Positions 1 to 9,642 of a DNA stretch of 64,000 nucleotides are shown piece by piece. The notes below the pieces were generated by a model that was given only the letters and a program-made list of their open reading frames with translations, ran no database searches and was not told the DNA's origin. The stretch comes from Ascoidea rubescens DSM 1968. Taxonomy: Eukaryota; Ascomycota; Saccharomycetes; Ascoideales; Ascoideaceae. Numbering within the stretch: the stretch's first letter is position 1; every line of letters starts with the position of its first letter. The DNA is taken from the NCBI RefSeq assembly GCF_001661345.1, contig NW_017962925.1, forward strand, positions 62,001 through 126,000, in the 5' to 3' direction. The position numbers and the translations under genes were made by a program.

Positions 1-1406
1 CTATTATTATTGTTATTGTTCAAATTAGATAAATACTGATAATGAAATTTTCGATTTCTAAATAGATTTTTATTCCGATTCCAATTCCGGATCTTATTAT
101 TGTTAATTAAATAACAGACTATTATAGTTAGCCCGGATATTATACTCAATATAACATATGTTATGATATCAATGTATGGAGTAGGTAAATAGCAAATCTC
201 TGTTTCATATTTTAAATAATTTTCGTCATTGTTATTTTTATTTTTATAAACAGTCAATAGTTGAACAGCGGGATATTTGATGCCCATTGTCATTGATATA
301 GATTTAACTGTGATTTCTTTAACTTTTTTTTTATTATTATGGATATCGTGGTAAACTTCGCAGTAATCGTGATCATCACCACTGAATATCAAATCAGGTT
401 TAATTTTATCAAGAATATCATTTGAGATATCGGAATCTAAAACTGTTTGGTATTGGTAGCCCTTTGTAAAGGGGAAAATATTGCTTTCTCTGTATTTGCC
501 ACAATAGTCATCTTGGTTTCTTATTAGAGGAACATGGGATAGAAGGATTCTAGGTAATAATTTTTCTTGGTTTGATAGGTTATCTAAAAATTTCTGTGGT
601 TTTGAATAGATCTTTGGGTTTTCACTATTTGATAATGATAAAGAATCTAGGGGGATTATCAAGAAATTGAACAATTGTTTTGGAATCAAAGTTCCAAAAT
701 TTTCTTCGTATCTTTGCACAGAATCTAGTTTGACACCATTGCCGAAACCTATGTCATGATTTCCCGGAATCATTATAATTTTATTCGAATTTAAATTATT
801 ATAGTTTTTAAAAATGTTCTGAAATCTATTGAACTCATTGGAGTAATATTCAGAAGAAGAAGATCTTCCATTATCGAGATAGTCGCCCAAGAAGATTAAA
901 GCCTGTGGTTTTAAATAATTCGATAACGATTTGAAATTTTTTTTCAAGTAATTGTCAGAGGTTATTTTTGAGAGAGTTAATAGAAAATTATTGTAATTGG
1001 GATAAGTATGATTATCTATTAATTGAGGATCGGCAATTAACATTATTTTATAATATTCCAGGTCATTGTTGTCATCATTAATATTGTGGTTATTGTTATT
1101 ATTGTTATTATTGTCATTATTTTCGGATGGATATTTCTCTATTTGAGTTACCTGGTTAATATCTTCTAGCGGATTTATATCTTTATCCTTAGAATTTTCG
1201 TTATTATCAGTATTATTGGTATCACCTTGGTCCTGGTGTTCATGTTTCTTAATCAATTTGTTGACATGGCCTACATCGTGGTGATTCCAATTTGACCAAT
1301 CACAACTCCTTGCAGCTTTATAGGGAAGATATCTTTCGTGATAATAAAAAGTGAAAAACCAAATTACTATCAATATAATTAAATGAAGTTTCAATCTCAA
1401 CTTCAT
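1..1406 (-). CDS. CDC1: Cdc1/Ted1-family metallophosphoesterase, 3' end cut by window edge
   Basis: This is a membrane-anchored calcineurin-like phosphoesterase of the Cdc1/Ted1 family, which in yeast acts in the ER/Golgi on the ethanolamine-phosphate of GPI anchors. The frame is open from an ATG at 1406 through base 1. It begins with a basic tail and one hydrophobic segment (about residues 8-20), the usual signal anchor. Metal-site motifs are visible in order: ADPQLIDNHTY near 1030, FLGDYLDNGR near 890, PGNHDIGFG near 755 and SGDDHDYCEV near 375. The insert between anchor and catalytic domain is rich in Asn and Asp. The C-terminal membrane part is only partly in the window. Family membership is firm; Cdc1 versus its paralogue Ted1 is not, though the DDHDYCEV wording looks more like Cdc1. 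Confidence 0.85.
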   Translation of the reverse strand, partial: MKLRLKLHLIILIVIWFFTFYYHERYLPYKAARSCDWSNWNHHDVGHVNKLIKKHEHQDQGDTNNTDNNENSKDKDINPLEDINQVTQIEKYPSENNDNNNNNNNNHNINDDNNDLEYYKIMLIADPQLIDNHTYPNYNNFLLTLSKITSDNYLKKNFKSLSNYLKPQALIFLGDYLDNGRSSSSEYYSNEFNRFQNIFKNYNNLNSNKIIMIPGNHDIGFGNGVKLDSVQRYEENFGTLIPKQLFNFLIIPLDSLSLSNSENPKIYSKPQKFLDNLSNQEKLLPRILLSHVPLIRNQDDYCGKYRESNIFPFTKGYQYQTVLDSDISNDILDKIKPDLIFSGDDHDYCEVYHDIHNNKKKVKEITVKSISMTMGIKYPAVQLLTVYKNKNNNDENYLKYETEICYLPTPYIDIITYVILSIISGLTIIVCYLINNNKIRNWNRNKNLFRNRKFHYQYLSNLNNNNNN

Positions 1407-2216
1407 TTTTTATTATTTTGTTTTGTTTTTGATGCTAATCTTAAAGGCTTAAAGAAACACTATTGTTTGAAAGATAGTGGACGTAATATAAGAGAAAAGC
1501 CTGCAAGACAAGATAAAGAAGAAAGCATCATCCAGCATCCACAGCCAAACAAAGCGAGAGGAGACCGGAGGACAACCAACCGGTCGATAAACCAGCCGCT
1601 TCCCAACCAAAGTGCCACAGATATGCCACCGGCCACATACCGACCAGCTAATTAGCGTGCACGGGCTGCCCTACCACGCATCCGTTCGGCGTGGTCTTGT
1701 CCAGGCCGGAGCGGAGCACGCACGGGGACCAGCGGACGGTTGGTGCAGCAGGGACAACGCGTGGAAGGTGACTGTCCGCACACACCGACGTCTGTTGCTG
1801 AGGCTTCGGCGCACCCAGCTGCAGCGCGCTGATGCCGGTGGTTGCGAAAGCGTGTGAAGGCCATCCGCGGCCGCAGCTGGCCTGGACCGGAAGGCGCACA
1901 TCCGGGGTTTTGCTGGGCGCGCGGTATATAACCAGGTGTCGCCATGGCTCACGAACCAGAACCATTGTGAGCGTCTCCACGAGAAGCAGAAGAAGCAGAA
2001 GCAGCAGCCGCCGCAGAAGCAGCAGAAGCACTACCGTTTTTCAAGCTTGTTCTTCAGTGTCCTTTCCCAGACCCCTTCCTTCAACTTTATTTCTTGCTCC
2101 CAAACCCAAAACACAATTGAAGATAACAAAGAGCAACAAAACAACCCCAAAACTGCCCTCCAACAGACCTAAATACTTTTCAATCATAAAGAAAATTTTG
2201 CTGAACCTCTCTCACC
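1407..2216. promoter_or_regulatory. Divergent promoter with G+C-rich island and TATA box
   Basis: This stretch separates the phosphoesterase (-) from the zinc-cluster factor (+). The centre (about 1560-1970) is strongly G+C-rich against A+T-rich flanks. A TATATAA box lies at 1925-1931, about 290 bases before the + strand gene. The left flank is purine-rich and the right flank, the likely leader of the + gene, is C/T- and C/A-rich. Several overlapping open frames on both strands exist only because G+C-rich DNA has few stop codons; I do not call them genes. Confidence 0.6.
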
Positions 2217-5200
2217 ATGAACACCAACCCTGATGGTTCAATCAACTACCACAATCCCAACAGAGACGTCTCTCGCTACCGCAACATATTTGCTGAAATA
2301 CCTTCAGCTTCCATACCGCAAGGGCCTCCTGTGTCCCAAGTGCCCCAAGTGTCCCAAATTCCTCATCTGGTTTCTCAACATGGCCCTCAGCCAATTCCTT
2401 TATCTGCTCAAGCACCAAACATGATTCCTATGTCAGTCAATGTGTCCCTTCTCAACCAGTCGACTCAGCAGAATCAGCCAAACCAGCACAATCAACAGAC
2501 TCATCAAAGCCAGCACAACCAACAATCACAACTGTACTTGCTGTCACTATCTCTGACCTCTTTGGTTTCTCCCGCCTATAGCCAGTCCTTCAACTACTCA
2601 CAGACTGAATTATTAAAACCAGATTCTAAGAAAGCTTGCACAAGATGCAGAAACAAAAAAATCAAGTGTTCTTCTGAGATTCCAGTTTGCACAAATTGCT
2701 CAAAACACGACGTGGATTGCGATATAATGGATTGCATATCTTACAATTTTGATACTGTTCGTTCCTTGCAATCAGAAATTGCAGGTTTGCAATCTTCTCT
2801 ATCTGAATATCAAAAAAAATATAATCAATCTGAACAAAACTTATCTCAAACAAAATCTCAATTGAACTACACTAAATCTCAATTGGACTATACTAAATCT
2901 CAACTAGACTATACCAAATCAGAATTGGATAAAAAAGATAAAATAATACAATCTCTCCAATCAACTCAATCAACTCAATCAATTCAATCTAACAATCATA
3001 AGCATAATCACGATCATGATCATAACCAAACTCTTAGCCCAACTGTAATAACTAATGTTAACAGACCAAATAAGTCAACTCACAATATAGCTTCTATAGC
3101 TGGTATATTAAACACTTCTGAAGATGTCAATTTTAATCATAATCTTATTCATAAAAATAGTAACAATAATAATACTCATAGTACGCATAACAACAGCATT
3201 AGTAATCTTATAAACAACACAAACAACACAAAAAATACTTTAATCAATAATTCAATCACTCCATCCAGTCAACAATCATCTTATACCTATTCACAACCAC
3301 TATCCAACCAACATTCTCAACAAAATTTGCAATCTCATTCTTACCAACAACCTCAACCTCAACCTCAATCTCAATCTCGATCTCAATTTCATTCTCAAAG
3401 CTCTTATGAACCATCAAATAGACCTATTCACTCTCAATTGAATCAAAATCAAAATAACCAAAACAACCAAAACAATATCTCTCTTCCTTCTTTATCTCAA
3501 TCACAATCACAATCTCAGCCTATATCACTCATTCAATCTCAACCTCAAAATCAAAATCAACCATTAACTACATTCTACCAAAATAATCCTCAGAATTCAG
3601 GAAATAACTCAACCGCTAATCATTCAACATCAACAATTAATCAAAATAATTATAACAACCCACCTTTAACAGCTGAAACAACCATCATATCTACTCAATC
3701 AAACTCTATCGATAATGTTCCTTTACTTATCAATGACGATTCTCTAAATCTAATGCCATCTCCCAATACTCAAAACCAAATTCAATCTCAATCTCAATCT
3801 CAAATTCAAATTCAAAAAAATAATGAAACTATAAACAAAATCTCTTCTGAAGTCGGTAACCTATTATTTCAATGCAATGGTCAATGTAACTATGCTGGTA
3901 ATACCGCTGGTGCAGTCTTTTTAAAAATTTTCTTCAATACAATTAATATCGATTACCTTAACGAAAATGATATAAAATTTGAAGATTCCCATTTAAACTT
4001 AAATACTAAAGAAAATTATACATATGCTTCAAATTATGCTCCCTTACCTGATAAAAGTTTATCGAAATATCTTTTGCTTCGTTATATCGAAAAAGTTCAT
4101 ATTTATTATCCCTTTTCCAATATATCAGAATTAAGAGACTATTTTGAAAAAATTTATCAAGATCCCAAAAAAATGTCCTCTTTTGAAAAATCTTATGTTT
4201 TCATGATTTTAGCAATTTCTTCTGAACTTAACCAATACGCAAAAGATTATAAAAAATTCTTAAACATGTTTAATCCGGAAGATTATTTTAATACCGCTCT
4301 AAAATTCTTCACTTCAAAAGACCATTATTTGAAAAAAGATGAAAACTTAATTAAAATGTTATTATTATTGTCAATATGGTATATTTATACAAATAATAAT
4401 GATAATATTTGGTTAGTCACAAAATTAAACGTCGCATTAGGTGTTGAGCTCGGTATTCATCGTTATAGTAGAGACTGGAAATTGTCCACTCTCACTATAG
4501 AATCTAGAAATAGATTATGGTGGTGTATTTATTCCTTGGAAAGATTTGTTACAGTAAATTTAGGTAGAACCTTAGGAATTAAAAACCAATCTGTTGACTG
4601 TAATTCACCGACTGCAAAAGAATTTGATGAATTACTCAGTGTTGAACAGAGTATTGCTCCTATTTATAATAATATCAAAATCAATGCTGCAATTTTGATG
4701 TTTAATTTAAGGAAAATAGGTGGAGATATTATGGAAAGTGTCTATATTCCGAGACCAGAATCAAGACCATCCTTAGGAATTGAAATAATCACTAGAGTTT
4801 CCAATGATTTGAGAACCAAGCTAAGCAATTGGCTAATAAGTGTCGAGCAATGCATTCCAAAGGATAGCTTCACTTATTATGACTTGAAAGTTCAGTTTCA
4901 CTTGTATTCTCTTCTCCTTAATAGACCATCAACATCTTTTCCAGCCCCAAATGAACAAATTACAAAGCTTTGTTGGGAAAATTGTCTGAGTGTTATTGAT
5001 TGCTGGCTTTATCTAATTAACAACAATTGCTTACATAAGACATGGGGTTTATTGCATGATATAATAATGGTGGATTTTGTTTCATTATATTGTAGTTATA
5101 AGACAGTTCACGATTTTGCATTAACCAAAAAACTAATTGATGATTCATTCAAAGTTTTAGATCATTTTTTCCAAGATGACATCAAGGCAACCAGATTTAA

Positions 5201-5393
5201 AGTTATTATAACTAAATTAATAAACAACTACGACAAGATCAATGGGGATCTCACAGAATATTCCTCAATTCTTTCAATTGAGACTGATGATGAAGTTGAT
5301 TGGCTAAAAGACGCCTTAGGTGGCGATTTTGGAAGCGATCTTGTGGATTGGTTAGATGATTGTTATGCTTTTAGTGCAATTAAAGCAGCATAG
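2217..5393 (+). CDS. Zn(II)2Cys6 transcription factor
   Basis: A fungal binuclear zinc-cluster regulator of 1058 residues. The DNA-binding cluster starts near residue 141 with CTRCRNKKIKC, followed by CTNC and C in normal spacing. A coiled coil follows, with a near-perfect seven-residue repeat (LDYTKSQ, about residues 217-240) that probably makes the dimer. The middle 300 residues are Gln/Asn/Ser-rich. From about residue 545 to the end lies a fungal transcription-factor middle-homology region, including LWWCIYSLERFVTVNLGR. The end is acidic (WLKDALGG, DLVDWLDDCY) and could be an activation segment. The target pathway cannot be read from the sequence, so I give no symbol. Codon use is G+C-rich in the first 150 codons and A+T-rich later. 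Confidence 0.88.
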   Translation: MNTNPDGSINYHNPNRDVSRYRNIFAEIPSASIPQGPPVSQVPQVSQIPHLVSQHGPQPIPLSAQAPNMIPMSVNVSLLNQSTQQNQPNQHNQQTHQSQHNQQSQLYLLSLSLTSLVSPAYSQSFNYSQTELLKPDSKKACTRCRNKKIKCSSEIPVCTNCSKHDVDCDIMDCISYNFDTVRSLQSEIAGLQSSLSEYQKKYNQSEQNLSQTKSQLNYTKSQLDYTKSQLDYTKSELDKKDKIIQSLQSTQSTQSIQSNNHKHNHDHDHNQTLSPTVITNVNRPNKSTHNIASIAGILNTSEDVNFNHNLIHKNSNNNNTHSTHNNSISNLINNTNNTKNTLINNSITPSSQQSSYTYSQPLSNQHSQQNLQSHSYQQPQPQPQSQSRSQFHSQSSYEPSNRPIHSQLNQNQNNQNNQNNISLPSLSQSQSQSQPISLIQSQPQNQNQPLTTFYQNNPQNSGNNSTANHSTSTINQNNYNNPPLTAETTIISTQSNSIDNVPLLINDDSLNLMPSPNTQNQIQSQSQSQIQIQKNNETINKISSEVGNLLFQCNGQCNYAGNTAGAVFLKIFFNTINIDYLNENDIKFEDSHLNLNTKENYTYASNYAPLPDKSLSKYLLLRYIEKVHIYYPFSNISELRDYFEKIYQDPKKMSSFEKSYVFMILAISSELNQYAKDYKKFLNMFNPEDYFNTALKFFTSKDHYLKKDENLIKMLLLLSIWYIYTNNNDNIWLVTKLNVALGVELGIHRYSRDWKLSTLTIESRNRLWWCIYSLERFVTVNLGRTLGIKNQSVDCNSPTAKEFDELLSVEQSIAPIYNNIKINAAILMFNLRKIGGDIMESVYIPRPESRPSLGIEIITRVSNDLRTKLSNWLISVEQCIPKDSFTYYDLKVQFHLYSLLLNRPSTSFPAPNEQITKLCWENCLSVIDCWLYLINNNCLHKTWGLLHDIIMVDFVSLYCSYKTVHDFALTKKLIDDSFKVLDHFFQDDIKATRFKVIITKLINNYDKINGDLTEYSSILSIETDDEVDWLKDALGGDFGSDLVDWLDDCYAFSAIKAA

Positions 5394-5954
5394 TTACATT
5401 GTCATGTATTTCTAAATTTCTTTAAGGGCTTACGATTTTAGGTATTTATATTCATTTTTATTTGTTTTTTAATCTTTTTCAATTTCTTTATGTTTATTAA
5501 TATTTGTTAATTGTTAATTGTTAATTGTTTTTATTCATTTTCATTCGTTTTGGATTAAATTTTTCTTTTTTGTATTCTATTTTTCTTTACATTTTTTGCA
5601 TAAATCATATTATATTATAACTAATTATCAATTTTAGCACATTATTTTTTTTATCAAATCAATATAATATAGGTAAACGTTTTTTTTTGCTGTCCATCGA
5701 CATTTTCTTGAATTGATATTCTTTTTCTACGTCCGATGTATTAAAGAAACCTGTTCACGTGATCTCAAGAAAAATTTGAACAAAAATTTCTTCAAAGAAC
5801 CCAATAAACTCGGCATAAAGAAGAAGAAAAGATTCATCTGAAGAGTTTTCCACAGTGATTGCTGTATTCTTGTTAATAGATATTGATATTTTGTTTTCAT
5901 TATATCTGTTGTTATTTGCCTTGTCAATTTAATTGTAATAAATAATTATTAGTC
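5394..5954. promoter_or_regulatory. Intergenic region with palindromic TCACGTGA before TIM23
   Basis: A T-rich 3' region of the zinc-cluster gene followed by the TIM23 promoter. A perfect palindrome TCACGTGA lies at 5755-5762, about 190 bases before the TIM23 start; this is the core of a Cbf1-type basic helix-loop-helix site. Control by Cbf1 is inference. No gene is seen. Confidence 0.45.
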
Positions 5955-6608
5955 ATGTCGTGGTTGTGGGGTTCTGCTAATAGCGAAGAAAAGAAAATAG
6001 AGGAAGTGGCTCCTCCAGCACCTTCATTAAAGGATACACTTGGATTTGATCCTAACGAGCTTGCTGATTTATCTACAATTTTATCTGCTAAGGGCGCCTT
6101 TGATTCCGAGCGTTTACACCCATTGGCAGGATTGGATAAGGGAGTCGAGTATCTCGATTTAGAAGATGAAGCACTAACTTCAATGGAAGGAGCGCAAACA
6201 GGATTGATTCCATCAAGGGGATGGAGTGATGATTTATGTTATGGAACAGGAGCAGTATATTTGATAGGGTTAGGACTTGGAGGAGCCTATGGGTTTGGAG
6301 AAGGTATAAAAAATATTCCAGCAAATGCCCCAGGAAAATTGAGATTGAATACAATATTAAATCATGTTACCAAAAGAGGGCCATTTTTAGGAAATAGTGC
6401 TGGTGTTTTGGCGGTGACTTATAATGTGATTAACTCGATAATTGATGCTGTTAGAGGGAAACACGATGATTATAATTCTATTGCCTCTGGGGCCATTGCT
6501 GGTGCTATTTTCAAGAGCAGTAAAGGATTTAAGCCAATGGGCATTTCCTCGATTTTGATGGCGTCCGCTGCTGGAGTTTGGTGTGGTATTAAACGTGTTA
6601 TTGCTTAG
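5955..6608 (+). CDS. TIM23: Mitochondrial inner membrane import channel subunit Tim23
   Basis: Tim23 forms the core of the presequence translocase that carries matrix and inner-membrane precursors across the mitochondrial inner membrane. The 217-residue length matches the yeast protein (about 220). An N-terminal hydrophilic intermembrane-space domain includes LHPLAGLDKGVEYLDLE. From about residue 95 come the four glycine-rich membrane helices of the Tim17/22/23 family, with GLGLGGAYGFGEG, RGPFLGNSAGVLAVTYN, ASGAIAGAIFKSSKG and a final helix ending CGIKRVIA. The start follows an A/T-rich leader and gives the full family N-terminus. Confidence 0.96.
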   Translation: MSWLWGSANSEEKKIEEVAPPAPSLKDTLGFDPNELADLSTILSAKGAFDSERLHPLAGLDKGVEYLDLEDEALTSMEGAQTGLIPSRGWSDDLCYGTGAVYLIGLGLGGAYGFGEGIKNIPANAPGKLRLNTILNHVTKRGPFLGNSAGVLAVTYNVINSIIDAVRGKHDDYNSIASGAIAGAIFKSSKGFKPMGISSILMASAAGVWCGIKRVIA

Positions 6609-7461
6609 ATTGGTTGAATTAAGTTTACCAAAAAACCTAAAAAAAAGATACCAGAAAACATCTCAAAAAACAAAGATAAAGAAAATCAAAATCAAAATCA
6701 AAATCAAAAAAAGCACTTAACCGAGAAATTAATAACAAGATTATCAACTGATTAAAATATGAATAAGAAGACCAAAAGGAAAAACAAATCTTGTTCTAAA
6801 ATAAATTTTGATTGTTTCTATTGATGACTTTTTTCATTTATGAGAGATAGAAAGTGTTCTATTTTGTATTTTTCCTTCTAATTTTTTTTCCATGGAACTT
6901 TTCATTTTTTCACTTTTCATTTTTTTCTACTTTTTAAAGGTTTTAAACTTTTTACAGTTTTAACTATAAATTTTATTTTTAGGTTTATACTTTCTTTTAC
7001 TTTTACTTTTACTTTTACTTTTACTTTTTATGAATTTTTTTTACTATTTTTCAATTTTTATTTGATTTTATTTTATTTTCTTTAATTTTCTTTAATTTTA
7101 AAATTAATTTGTTTACTCTTTTATTTTTATTGTCTTGTTGCCAATAACAGAAAAGTATTTTTACCCATGTACATAGATATTTATTTACACTTACTAAATA
7201 TAAAAATATAAAAATATAAAAATATAAAAATATAAAAATATAAAAATATAAAAATATAAAAATATAAAAATATAAAAATATAAAAATATAAAAATATAAA
7301 AATATAAAGATATAAAGATATAAAAATATAAGAATATAAGATAGTAAGATAATAGACAATTCCGATTAGAAACACGTAGATGTATAGTATAGTTTTATAT
7401 AAGTGGTTAGTTGGAGACTACTGATTTCCAGTCATTGAAAGAAGAAAATAATTGGAAATTA
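6609..7461. other. Convergent intergenic region, TIM23/SMM1
   Basis: A+T-rich DNA between two converging 3' ends. It holds short CTTTTA-type repeats near 6990-7027 and the long 8-base minisatellite listed separately. Frames inside the minisatellite would encode only repeated YFYIFIFL-like residues and are not genes. Confidence 0.6.
7196..7339. repeat. 8-base minisatellite, unit ATAAAAAT, about 17 copies
   Basis: Near-perfect tandem copies of ATAAAAAT run for about 140 bases between the converging ends of TIM23 and SMM1. The last few copies are degenerate (aaagat, agaat), so the array decays to the right. Confidence 0.95.
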
Positions 7462-8583
7462 TTAGACGGAGATCGATTTGGTGGAGTTTATTTTTAATTT
7501 TTTCTCCAATTTTGCCTTTGAAGAATCGGATTGCAATTTTCTTTTATTTTGGGAATTGTTATTGTTGTTTTTATTATTATTATTATTTTTGTTGTTGTTG
7601 GTGATGGCGGTATTAATTTCTAATTCGGATACAAGTTTGAGTAGATCGTGATGTGTTTTTGCTCTTGCAATTTGAGAATAAAGTGGATGTTTTCCTGGAA
7701 TTATTTTCAAGAGACAATATTTAGAGTTGCCCAACCAGTTATCAAAGGTAGAAGAAAGGTGAACAAATTCTTTTATGACGGATTGCCAGTTGGAGGGAGA
7801 GTCGTTGAATACTGAGGGATTTGATTCAGCAGCTTCAGCTATCATGGCGCCGACATCTGAGCCATATTTTGTTTGGAGAGCTAGGTAATCATTTTTGCTT
7901 TGGATTTGACCATTGATTATGCATGAAACATTGTTCTGTCTACATTGCTGAATGATTTCATCCAAGTAGTCTCTGATGGGAAATTCTCTGTTTCTCATTG
8001 TTTGGGTTCTGCAATGGATGGTTAGGTTTGATATACCAGACTGCAACAATTTTGAGACTAGATTGAGGGTGTCCTGTTTGTTTTCCAAAAGTCTTATTTT
8101 GACAGAAATAGGTTTGTTATATGGCTTGCCAATTTGGTCGACAAGGCTTGAAAGAATCAGAAAAAGAAGATCTGGAGTTTTTAATAGTGCAGCACCCATT
8201 CCAGCATGAATAGAAAAGTGTTTTGGACAGCCTGCGTTGATATCTATGCCATCAACATCGTTTATGATCAATTTAGCAGCTTTCACAGCCAATTCAGGGT
8301 TTGCAGTGCCCATTTGAAATATCAACTTTTGAGATTCTAGTTTAGGACAAGTTCTAAAGACCAAATTGGTCACACCAGGTATTTTAGTATTTCCAGATGT
8401 AGAGAGAAAATCTATTGTTCCAAGTTTTGTGTTTTCAATTCTCTTACATGAAATAAGTTTTCTGTCGATGATTTCAGGTCCCCATACTAGATCAGCACCA
8501 TACTTGAGAGCGAGGAGTCGAGTGGGAAGCTCACCTATTCTGACCATGGGAGCCAACACGAAAGCGCCTTTGTAATTGACCAT
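7462..8583 (-). CDS. SMM1: tRNA-dihydrouridine(20) synthase Smm1/Dus2
   Basis: A flavin enzyme that reduces uridine to dihydrouridine at position 20 of cytoplasmic tRNAs. From the ATG at 8583 the protein has 373 residues, close to yeast Smm1 (384), and begins MVNYKGAFVLAPMVRIGELP as the family does. The FMN barrel shows GADLVWGPEIIDRK, the active-site DINAGCPKHFSIHAGMGAALL region with the catalytic Cys, SVKIRLL and NLTIHCRTQTMRNR. The C-terminus is a Lys/Asn-rich tail. The frame can be extended upstream to 8754 by 57 hydrophobic residues, but these lie in T-rich leader DNA and have no family counterpart, so I reject that start. Confidence 0.93.
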   Translation of the reverse strand: MVNYKGAFVLAPMVRIGELPTRLLALKYGADLVWGPEIIDRKLISCKRIENTKLGTIDFLSTSGNTKIPGVTNLVFRTCPKLESQKLIFQMGTANPELAVKAAKLIINDVDGIDINAGCPKHFSIHAGMGAALLKTPDLLFLILSSLVDQIGKPYNKPISVKIRLLENKQDTLNLVSKLLQSGISNLTIHCRTQTMRNREFPIRDYLDEIIQQCRQNNVSCIINGQIQSKNDYLALQTKYGSDVGAMIAEAAESNPSVFNDSPSNWQSVIKEFVHLSSTFDNWLGNSKYCLLKIIPGKHPLYSQIARAKTHHDLLKLVSELEINTAITNNNKNNNNNKNNNNNSQNKRKLQSDSSKAKLEKKLKINSTKSISV

Positions 8584-9642
8584 GACGAGATGAGACGAAA
8601 AGTAGAAAAGCCAGAAGCAGTGGTTGTAGAGGTACGAAAGATGGAAGATATTTGTAATCTTTAGAATAAAAAAAAAATAAAAAAATAAAAAAAAACTAGT
8701 GTTGTCGATCAAAAACAAATTCCAGAGAGTGAACAATCTGTTATCGCTTCTCAAAGTTAAAGCGAAGTTTTTTTTCTTCTGTTGTTTTGGGCAGAGATTA
8801 CCAAATCTGCGGGCGAGTTACCTTGGCCATGTGACCCTGCGCCTGCCCAAAGCGGCAGCAGCAATGGGAGGAGGTTGGTCCTGGTAATAGTGTTTGCTCC
8901 TGAAAGCAGGACACTGTAAGCAATGTTCGGAACAATTGCAGCTCGCTGGATGCAAAAGGCACCAGCGCACACCAAGATTATTTTTCGCCGCGAGCAGCTG
9001 GGATCTGCCGCAAACCGCCCACTGTCCACACACAAGGTCCCAGCACAAGTTCTCCCATTTCTCAGAGTTCCACGTCTGCTCTAACACCTGTTCTATTGAG
9101 AGGCTCAGAAAAATTCGTCCACAAGCACAGCGTCGACAGAGCCCACCGCGAGCAATGAAGAGCCACCAGTGGGTTTTGGCGACAGCGCATTTGCACTGCA
9201 GCGAAGCACGCCAATTCTTATGCACAGGAGGATGAGTGCATAAGCGCCCACTGTGCTTCCTGCACTACACCGCGACATTTCGCATGTGTGGTGTACTCAT
9301 TGTGCAGCACTTGCAATACGCTTCCAATTCCAGGGAAAGCAAAAACCTGGGTCGGGAGAATACGAGCTGGATAATAGCACCAATATATAAAGAAGCTTCG
9401 ACGCTCTTTCTTTTCTGCTTTCGTTCACCTCAAGCCTCTCCGATTTCAACAAGCTCACTCAACGTCTCTTTTTCTGCTAACTTCATCTGCCTGAATTTCA
9501 CACATTGTTTCTTCCTTTTGTTACTATCTCTACTATTTCATTGACATCCACCAACTCCCACTCCCTCACTCACTCACTTACTCACTTACTCACTTACTCA
9601 CTTACTCACTCGCCCACCTCTTCTTACTCTCGCCTACTCAAG
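8584..9642. promoter_or_regulatory. Divergent promoter with large G+C-rich island
   Basis: This kilobase separates SMM1 (-) from the orphan gene (+). The segment 8800-9340 is G+C-rich with open frames on both strands that match nothing I know. A TATATAA box at 9384-9390 is about 250 bases before the + gene. The leader at 9560-9612 has a tandem CACTCACTTACT-type repeat (8-base unit TCACTTAC) continuing into C/T-rich DNA up to the ATG. Confidence 0.6.

Noticed and set aside
8584-8754. 57-residue hydrophobic N-terminus for SMM1
   Set aside because: It comes from A-rich leader DNA read on the minus strand; Smm1 proteins start close to the APMVRIGELP motif.
8757-9235. Open frames on both strands in the SMM1/orphan promoter
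   Set aside because: They exist on both strands in the same G+C-rich stretch, have no recognisable domain and no good start context; G+C-rich DNA has few stop codons.
9505-9642. Longer start for the orphan protein
   Set aside because: It would translate the TCACTTAC leader repeat as SLTHSLTH; 9643 is the better start.
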